DNA of 64,000 bases from Umezawaea beigongshangensis (lineage in GTDB: Bacteria; Actinomycetota; Actinomycetes; Mycobacteriales; Pseudonocardiaceae): NCBI RefSeq assembly GCF_016464305.1, contig NZ_JAEIOJ010000003.1, positions 310,001-374,000 on the forward strand, read 5' to 3'. Every line of letters begins with the position of its first letter. Within the stretch, counting starts at the first letter, position 1. This document shows positions 58,899 to 64,000 of the stretch, one piece after another. Both the position numbers and the translations under genes were made by a program. Under the pieces are notes generated by a model. That model made no database searches, was not told the origin of the DNA, and saw only the letters and a list, made by a program, of their open reading frames with translations.

Positions 58899-60146
58899 TC
58901 AGACCAGGGGAGCCCGGTCGATCGGGCACGACATGCAGCGCGGGCCGCCGCGACCGGAGCCCAGCTCCGAGCCGCTGATCCGCAGCACCTCGACGCCCGC
59001 GGCCTCCAGCCGTTCGTTCGTCTCGACGTTGCGCTCGTAGGCCACGACCAGGCCGGGAGCCACGGCGAGGGTGTTGTTGCCGTCGTCCCACTGCTCGCGC
59101 TCGGCCGTCACGACGTCCAGGCCCGTGTCGATGACCCGCAGCCGGTCGATGCCCATCGCCGTCGCCGCCGCCTCCAGGAACGGCACCGGCCCGTCGACCA
59201 GGACACCGCCGTCCCCGTTCGACCGCACCGGGTAGGCGAACAGGTTGTCGCGCACCGCCGGGTACATGACCAGCGCGTCCCGGTCGACCATGGTCAGGAC
59301 GGTGTCCAGGTGCATGGTCGCCCGCTCCTGCGTGATCGGCACGGCCAGCACGGTGTGCGCGAGACCGTCGGCCAGCGCGGAGCGGGCGAACGACTCGGCA
59401 CCGGCCGGGGTGGTGCGCTCGCCGACGCCGATGGCCAGCACGCCCGGCGCGAGCAGCAGCACGTCACCGCCCTCGACCGGCGCGGAGTGCGCGCCGTACG
59501 CGCGGCCCGTCCGCCCGAAGCGCGGGTGGTAGGCGTAGATCAGGTCCGTCAGGGTCGTCTCGCGGTCGCGCGCGGGCAGCGCCAGCGACGTGATCGCGAC
59601 CCGGTCGGCCACCCACACCGACGAGTCCCTGGTGAACAGCAGGTTGGGCAGCGGGTCCACGGCGAAGTCGATCGGGTGGTGCATCCTCCTGACCAGCGAG
59701 GCGCCCTCGCCCGCGGGAAGCTCCTCGAAGGTCATGCCGGCCGTGAGCACGTCGGCCAGCGGCCCGGCGGCGAGGGAGGACAGGTGGGAGCGCAGCGCGT
59801 CCGCCAGGTCGATGCCGAGCCGCCGCTCGTTCACCGCGCTGTGGATGCCCGCGATGCGCGCCCGGTCGTCCGTCAGCGCCTGGACCAGCAGGTCCGACAG
59901 CAGCAGCACCTCGGCTCCGCGCGAGGTCAGCGTCTCGGCGAACGCGTCGTGCTCCTCCTGGGCGCGCGCCACCCACGGCACGCCGTCGAACAGCAGCTGG
60001 TCGTTGTTGCGCGGCGTCAGCCGCTTGAGCTCGGCGCCGGGGCGGTGCAGCAGCACGGTGCGGAGCGGGCCGACCTCGCTGTCGACCCTCGGGGCGGGGA
60101 TCGGCGCGGGCGTGGCTCCGGTGTCGGCGATCGGGTGCGCGGTCAC
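58899..60146 (-). CDS. arcA: Arginine deiminase
   Basis: A 415-residue arginine deiminase, which converts arginine to citrulline and ammonia. [34 protein letters not shown] (H and D of the catalytic site, quoted in part) and the C-terminal catalytic cysteine near 404 in RCMSCPIDR are all present. Other arc genes are absent, so ATP generation by the full pathway is not shown. GTG 60146 is preceded by TAGGCT at 7 nt; no Shine-Dalgarno. Confidence 0.93.
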   Translation of the reverse strand: MTAHPIADTGATPAPIPAPRVDSEVGPLRTVLLHRPGAELKRLTPRNNDQLLFDGVPWVARAQEEHDAFAETLTSRGAEVLLLSDLLVQALTDDRARIAGIHSAVNERRLGIDLADALRSHLSSLAAGPLADVLTAGMTFEELPAGEGASLVRRMHHPIDFAVDPLPNLLFTRDSSVWVADRVAITSLALPARDRETTLTDLIYAYHPRFGRTGRAYGAHSAPVEGGDVLLLAPGVLAIGVGERTTPAGAESFARSALADGLAHTVLAVPITQERATMHLDTVLTMVDRDALVMYPAVRDNLFAYPVRSNGDGGVLVDGPVPFLEAAATAMGIDRLRVIDTGLDVVTAEREQWDDGNNTLAVAPGLVVAYERNVETNERLEAAGVEVLRISGSELGSGRGGPRCMSCPIDRAPLV

Positions 60147-60153
60147 GGAGCCG

Positions 60154-60159
60154 AGCCTA
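60154..60159 (-). promoter_or_regulatory. -10 hexamer before arcA
   Basis: On the minus strand TAGGCT ends 7 nt before GTG 60146, fitting a leaderless transcript. Confidence 0.45.
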
Positions 60160-60352
60160 ACGCGTGACGGAGGAAACAGCCGCTCAGAAGTGTCAGAGCA
60201 GACCAAGTCCATAGCGTTGGTACCTCTGGGCGAAGATTCGTTGCGCAATCGGCGTATCGAGCGGTGATTTCGTTGTTCACCGTCGCACGCCCCGCCGCGC
60301 GCCGACGCAGTACCCTCCGCGCGCCACCCGATCCGAGGGGACAGCGCCACCG

Positions 60353-61201
60353 ATGCCGAGCGTCAGAAGACCCCTGCGCTTCGCGACCGCGAACCACAGG
60401 TTGTCCACCGCACTGGTCCTCGTCCTCGTCGTCAGCTGCAGCGTGTTCGAGGCGTCGGCTCCTCCGCGCCCGGGCGAGCACCTCACCATCGGGATCAAGT
60501 TCGACCAGCCCGGCGTCGGCCACCGCACCGACGAGGGCACCTACGAGGGGATCGACGTCGGCATCGCCCTGCGCGTCGCCGCCGGGATGGGCGTCCCCGA
60601 GCACGCGGTGACCTTCGTCGAGGCCCGCTCCGAGGAGCGGGAGAACCTGCTGGCGCAGCAGAAGGTCGACCTGGTCGTCGCCAGCTACTCGATCACCGAG
60701 CCCCGCAAGCGCTACGTCGACTTCGCCGGGCCGTACTTCACCGCCGGGCAGGCGCTCCTCGTGCGCAGGAAGAACACCGACGTCACCGGTCCGCAGTCCC
60801 TGGACTCGCCCGACTGGCGGCTGTGCTCGGTCATCGGCTCCGCCGCCGCGCACAGGGTCAAGAACCGCTGGGCGCGCAGCGTGACGCTCAAGGAGGTCGA
60901 GTCCTACCGGGAGTGCGTGGACGCGCTGCGCAACGGCGACGTCGACGCCGTGACCACCGACGACGTCGTGCTCGCCGGGTACGTCGCCGCCGAGCCGGAG
61001 AAGTTCAAGCTCGTCGGGCCGCCGTTCTCGCAGGAGCGCTACGGCATCGGGCTGCACCGCGGCGACCCGCGCCGCGCGGCCGTGACCAGGGCGCTGCGCG
61101 TCGCCGTCGAGGACGGGAGCTGGCGGCGGATCATGCGGGAGAACCTGTCGAAGTCGAACTTCCCGATCCCGCCGGTGCCGCAGATCCTGGACTCGCCCTG
61201 A
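60353..61201 (+). CDS. Amino-acid-type ABC solute-binding lipoprotein
   Basis: A 282-residue periplasmic-type binding protein of family 3 (glutamate/polar amino acid). The lipobox LVVSCS puts the acylated cysteine near residue 29; [25 protein letters not shown] and [17 protein letters not shown] are family landmarks. No permease or ATPase adjoins it, so it must use transporters encoded elsewhere, or act as a sensor. Position beside arcA fits an arginine or glutamate ligand, as inference only. Confidence 0.85.
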   Translation: MPSVRRPLRFATANHRLSTALVLVLVVSCSVFEASAPPRPGEHLTIGIKFDQPGVGHRTDEGTYEGIDVGIALRVAAGMGVPEHAVTFVEARSEERENLLAQQKVDLVVASYSITEPRKRYVDFAGPYFTAGQALLVRRKNTDVTGPQSLDSPDWRLCSVIGSAAAHRVKNRWARSVTLKEVESYRECVDALRNGDVDAVTTDDVVLAGYVAAEPEKFKLVGPPFSQERYGIGLHRGDPRRAAVTRALRVAVEDGSWRRIMRENLSKSNFPIPPVPQILDSP

Positions 61202-61205
61202 GGTC

Positions 61206-62000
61206 TCAGGGGAGCCAGGAGACCACGCCGCGCAGGGCCGAGTAGCCCACGAACGCCACCACGTCCAGGATCGTGTGCGCGAACACGAGCACCCACAGGC
61301 GGTTCGTGCGCTGCCACACCCGGCCGAACACCAGTCCCATGACCAGGTTCCCCACGAACCCGCCGAAGCCCTGGTACAGGTGGTACGAGCCGCGCAGCAC
61401 GGCGGCCGCCAGCAGCGCCGTGTTCTCCCGCCAGCCGAGCTGCCGCAGCCTGGTCAGCAGGTAGCCGACGACGAGGACCTCCTCGGCCCACGCGTTGCCC
61501 GCCGCGGCCAGGATCAGCACGGCGCTGCGCCACCACGCCTCGTCCAGCGTCGACGGCTGCACCGCGAGGTTCAGGCCCAGGTTCCACGCCACCAGGTAGA
61601 ACGCCAGGCCCGGCAGTCCGATCAGCGCGGCCAGCCCGAGGCTGCCGAGCAGGTCGGGGCCGAGCCGGGCGCGGTCCAGGCCCAGCGCGCCGACCCTGAT
61701 CCCCGTCCGCCACAGCAGGTACAGGCCGAGGCCGCCCCACGCCGCGAGCTGGAGCACGCTCAGCAGTTGCGCCACGAGGTCCAGCAGGCCGAAGTCGGCC
61801 TGCGGCACGTTGATCGCCACCGACTGCTGGTTCAGCGGGACGGGCGTGAGGAGGCTGTCGAGCAGGCGCACGAGGCTGCGCAGCCCGGACAGCCCGAGGG
61901 TGACGCTGAAGACGATCAGCAGTTCGACCTGGAAGCCGCGACGCTCCGACCGCGGGAGCACGGCGGGGAACTCCGGTCGTGCGGGTGCCAGCCAGTTCAC
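61206..62000 (-). CDS. CPBP-family intramembrane protease
   Basis: A 264-residue protein with about eight helices. The motifs EEVLVVGYL (glutamate pair), the RGSYHLYQG block and the later HTILDV histidine form the CPBP/Abi metal site. Such proteases cleave prenylated or membrane substrates, or act in bacteriocin immunity. GTG 62000 follows TAACGT at 6 nt. Convergent with the lipoprotein gene, 4 bp apart. Confidence 0.85.
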   Translation of the reverse strand: MNWLAPARPEFPAVLPRSERRGFQVELLIVFSVTLGLSGLRSLVRLLDSLLTPVPLNQQSVAINVPQADFGLLDLVAQLLSVLQLAAWGGLGLYLLWRTGIRVGALGLDRARLGPDLLGSLGLAALIGLPGLAFYLVAWNLGLNLAVQPSTLDEAWWRSAVLILAAAGNAWAEEVLVVGYLLTRLRQLGWRENTALLAAAVLRGSYHLYQGFGGFVGNLVMGLVFGRVWQRTNRLWVLVFAHTILDVVAFVGYSALRGVVSWLP

Positions 62001-62006
62001 ACCCGC

Positions 62007-62012
62007 ACGTTA
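62007..62012 (-). promoter_or_regulatory. -10 hexamer before the CPBP gene
   Basis: On the minus strand TAACGT ends 6 nt before GTG 62000, within the end of the upstream DUF2470 gene region. Confidence 0.4.
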
Positions 62013-62016
62013 CTCG

Positions 62017-62808
62017 TCAGCCCCGCCTGGTCCGCGCGAGGAACGGGCAGCCCACGAGCCGCCGCAGCTCCGACGCCAGCTCCGCCGCGGTGCTCACCGG
62101 GTGGGAGAACGCGATCCGGACGTCGTGGTCGGTGTCGGCCGCCTCGACCCGCAGCCGCAGGCCGAACCGGTCGAGGCCGAGCGGCCGGACGTGGCCGCCG
62201 CGCAGCTCGTCGGGCAGGTGCTGCGACAGCATCGCCACGACGTCGCGGTGCGACAGCTCCAGGTGCCGCAGCCACTGGTCCTCCTGCCCGCAGAACGGGT
62301 CGGGGGCGGCGGTGGCGAACTGCTCCGGCACGACGGACGACGTGCCCTCGGCGTCCGCGATCACCAGCGACGCCGGGGCCAGGCGCAGGACGGTCGCGCC
62401 GTGACCCGCGTCGAGCAGCCGCGGGTCGGGGCGCTCGTCGACGACCGCCAGCACCTCCTCGCGCGCCTCGACCGCGTCGAGGGCGCGCAGCCAGCCGGTG
62501 ATCCACAGCAGGCCGCGCACGGGCTCGCGCAGCTGCACGGGTGCCTGGTCGGCGAGTTCCAGCACCACCGTCAGCTCGGACCCCGGCGCCTGCCACACGG
62601 CGGCCACGAGCGGGTGGTCGTCGGGCAGCATCAGCATCGCGCTGCCCGAGGGGTGCACGTGGTGCAGCAGCGGCGCGACGCGACAGGACTCGCCCGCGTC
62701 GGCGCCCAGCGACGGCAGCAGCGCGGCGCGGCCGCCCCGCGCCGCGATCGTCCGGGCCCGCTCGGCCGCGTGGGGCGCGGGGGGACGCCGGTGGACGTTG
62801 TCGGTCAC
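62017..62808 (-). CDS. DUF2470 domain protein (HugZ-like), iron regulated
   Basis: A 263-residue protein. The N-terminal half (HHVHPSGSAMLMLPDDHPLV, LREPVRGLLWITGWLRALD) and the C-terminal DUF2470 domain (LELSHRDVVAMLSQHLPDEL, ELRRLVGCPF) match proteins related to HugZ haem oxygenases, where DUF2470 binds haem. A role in haem or iron metabolism is supported by an IdeR box 17 bp upstream of the start. GTG 62808 has AGGAGG about 7 nt upstream. Confidence 0.8.
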   Translation of the reverse strand: MTDNVHRRPPAPHAAERARTIAARGGRAALLPSLGADAGESCRVAPLLHHVHPSGSAMLMLPDDHPLVAAVWQAPGSELTVVLELADQAPVQLREPVRGLLWITGWLRALDAVEAREEVLAVVDERPDPRLLDAGHGATVLRLAPASLVIADAEGTSSVVPEQFATAAPDPFCGQEDQWLRHLELSHRDVVAMLSQHLPDELRGGHVRPLGLDRFGLRLRVEAADTDHDVRIAFSHPVSTAAELASELRRLVGCPFLARTRRG

Positions 62809-62824
62809 TGCTCACCTCCTGGAC

Positions 62825-62838
62825 TTAGGCGAGCCTAA
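62825..62838. promoter_or_regulatory. IdeR/DtxR-type iron box
   Basis: TTAGGCGAGCCTAA is a palindrome with 6-bp arms (TTAGGC, GCCTAA) and a 2-bp centre, the core of the IdeR consensus. It lies between the divergent DUF2470 gene (start 62808) and the frameshifted gene (start about 62853), so iron-dependent control of both is likely. Confidence 0.7.
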
Positions 62839-62852
62839 CTTGCCGAACACCG

Positions 62853-63198
62853 GTGACGGAAGTCCCCCGGTGGTCGTACCGTCTTCAGCACCCGGTGGAG
62901 GTGGCCGTGGCCGTGCGGGACACGCCGTCGACCCGGGTCGACGCGCTCGACGACCGGTGGACCCCGCGCCGCCTCCGGCGGGAGGCGTCGCGCTCGCTGC
63001 GCCGGGCCGCCGCCGGTACGCCTGGCGCTGCACGACGCGGGGCCGCTGGTGCGCGGCCGCATCGCCGGGCACCGGCGCGCGCGGCTCGTCGAACCCGACG
63101 CGAACGGGCACGCGGTGGTCGTCTTCCGCGGTGTGCGGCGTCTCTTCCCCGCCGCGGTGTTTCGCCCGTCGCGCGCACGGATATCCGGTCGGGAGTGA
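62853..63198 (+). pseudogene. Frameshifted paralogue of the downstream membrane-protein gene
   Basis: From GTG 62853 the first frame reads TEVPRWSYRLQHPVEVAVAV and RVDALDDRWTPRRLRREASR to about 63010. Protein-like sequence then continues in the next frame (RLALHDAGPLVRGRIAGHRR, EPDANGHAVVVFRGVRRLFP) to TGA 63196-63198. The ending resembles that of the 63195 protein (GPDDKGHAVVV). One base change in a GCC/GCCG run near 63010 would restore one frame. TGA overlaps the GTG of the next gene (GTGA). It is either a pseudogene or a sequencing error in an intact gene. Confidence 0.55.
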
Positions 63199-63707
63199 AG
63201 ACCACGGCCCCCTCCGCGCACGGCCCCGCGATCAGCGACTCGTGGGCCGCCCGGTGCTCGGCGAACGCCGACCGGCGGGCCGGGGTGCTGCTCGGGCTCG
63301 CGGTGCTCTCGATCATCTTCGTCACCGCCGTGATCCGGGCCGTCGAGTCCCGCTGGTCCTACGTGCTCGTCGTGCTGCTGGTCCCGCTGTGCGTGGAGCT
63401 GGCGGTGCCGGGACTGCGGCACTTCCTCACCAGGTCCAGGACGCGGCTGCTCATGGCGGAGCACAGCTGGCGTCCCGTGGCCGCGGAGTTCGTCCCGGGC
63501 CGCGCCCGCGTCGGCCGGCAGACCTACCTCGACATCGAGGGCTACGACCGCAGCTTCCTGCGGCTGCCGGGCATGCCGGACCGGGTCCGCGAGCAGGTGC
63601 GCCGCTCGGGACGCGTGTGGCTGGCCGGACCGGACGACAAGGGGCACGCGGTGGTAGTCACCGACGCGCGCCCGTTCCTCACCCTGGGCCGGATCGTCGT
63701 CCGCTGA
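63195..63707 (+). CDS. Membrane protein of unknown family (170 aa)
   Basis: A 170-residue protein with two membrane helices (about 30-48 and 56-75, VLLGLAVLSIIFVTAVI and WSYVLVVLLVPLCVELAV) and a C-terminal cytoplasmic domain ending KGHAVVVTDARPFLTLGRIV. GTG 63195 overlaps the stop of the frameshifted upstream gene, which has a related C terminus. The iron box upstream of the pair suggests iron-linked expression. Confidence 0.6.
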   Translation: MKTTAPSAHGPAISDSWAARCSANADRRAGVLLGLAVLSIIFVTAVIRAVESRWSYVLVVLLVPLCVELAVPGLRHFLTRSRTRLLMAEHSWRPVAAEFVPGRARVGRQTYLDIEGYDRSFLRLPGMPDRVREQVRRSGRVWLAGPDDKGHAVVVTDARPFLTLGRIVVR

Positions 63708-63708
63708 G

Positions 63709-64000
63709 TCACCTGCCCACCGGGAGGTCGGAGCGCTCCGCCCACGCGGCCACGTCCTCGCGGCGCAGCGCCGTCGCCAGCAGGTCGGGGAAGCGGTCCG
63801 GCGTGCAGGCGAACGCGGGTGCGCCCAGCTCCGACAGGTGCGCCGCCAGCTCGTGGTCGTAGGACGGGGTGCCGCCGTCCGACAGCGACAGCAGCACCAC
63901 CACCGTCACACCGCTGGACACCAGCTCGCGCACGCGGCGGCGCAGCTCCGCGGCCGATCCGCCCTCGAAGAGGTCGCTGATCAGCACGATCACCGTGTCG
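63709..64000 (-). CDS. C-terminal part of a VWA-domain protein (partial)
   Basis: The gene runs off the right edge. The visible 97 codons start DTVIVLISDLFEGG, the end of a von Willebrand factor A fold of the CoxE-like type, and continue VVLLSLSDGGTPSYDHELAA to the stop. Related proteins act with MoxR AAA+ ATPases in metal insertion or complex assembly. It is convergent with the membrane-protein gene. Confidence 0.65.
   Translation of the reverse strand, partial: DTVIVLISDLFEGGSAAELRRRVRELVSSGVTVVVLLSLSDGGTPSYDHELAAHLSELGAPAFACTPDRFPDLLATALRREDVAAWAERSDLPVGR

Overview
The window is a GC-rich actinobacterial chromosome segment. Gene content points to Pseudonocardiaceae (Actinosynnema, Saccharothrix, Lentzea or a relative): a Scr1-type XRE regulator paired with DUF397, an XRE regulator with a tetratricopeptide-like half, DUF5926 and DUF6474-like proteins, IdeR-type iron boxes, LAxTG sorting signals and very frequent GTG starts. 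Assignment to family is inference from gene content; no rRNA is present. One tRNA (Gly-GCC) is seen. There is no phage, insertion sequence, CRISPR array or complete biosynthetic cluster.

Layout. 0-4 kb: an atypical SDR, then a divergent pair (aldonolactone oxidase / PLP amino acid deaminase-aldolase) with a TetR regulator and a perfect palindromic operator lying on the -35 of one gene. 4.1-5.3 kb: a decayed GH1 beta-glucosidase running into an MFS transporter remnant. 5.5-9.2 kb: XRE-TPR regulator, phosphotransferase and small partner genes. 9.2-9.35 kb: 22-bp tandem repeats, a near-parS sequence and two perfect DnaA boxes. 9.35-12.3 kb: copper operon (membrane protein, YcnI, CopC, CopD). 12.5-17.8 kb: osmoprotection operon (BCCT carrier plus a complete OpuC-type ABC importer). 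17.8-26.1 kb: DUF6474-like protein, TM0106-family nuclease, SDR, gamma-glutamyltransferase, Scr1/DUF397 pair and a NarL-type two-component system.

26.3-36.4 kb is the most distinctive block. A plus-strand glycan operon (AlgX/AlgJ-like acetylation protein, polysaccharide pyruvyl transferase, fused GT2-GT4 glycosyltransferase) meets, at a perfect 46-bp palindrome, a minus-strand set made of two acyltransferase-3-like membrane proteins and three membrane-anchored paralogues of an unrecognised family, two of which carry ERTQVV motifs and a shared QGPEVF motif next to the membrane segment. I propose this as a candidate undescribed envelope-glycan acylation/sensing system.

36.5-46.5 kb: MsrA, an SdrD_B-type surface protein, OsmC with an orphan CdiI-like immunity protein, tRNA-Gly, an ECF sigma factor fused to its own zinc-finger anti-sigma and membrane segment, an Fpg/Nei glycosylase and an S49 peptidase. 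44.1-51.9 kb: a LytS/LytTR two-component system embedded with two sodium:solute symporters and their DUF485-type partners (MctB/MctC-like), suggesting monocarboxylate sensing and uptake. 52-58 kb: rhodanese, DUF4328 protein, two glycerophosphodiester phosphodiesterases around a P450, DUF5926 and DUF952 proteins. 58-64 kb: ferritin and a DUF2470 protein with IdeR-type boxes, arginine deiminase, a solute-binding lipoprotein, a CPBP protease, a frameshifted gene, its intact relative and the end of a VWA protein.

Many starts have a TANNNT hexamer 6-7 nt upstream and no Shine-Dalgarno, the pattern of leaderless actinobacterial mRNAs. I used it to choose starts.
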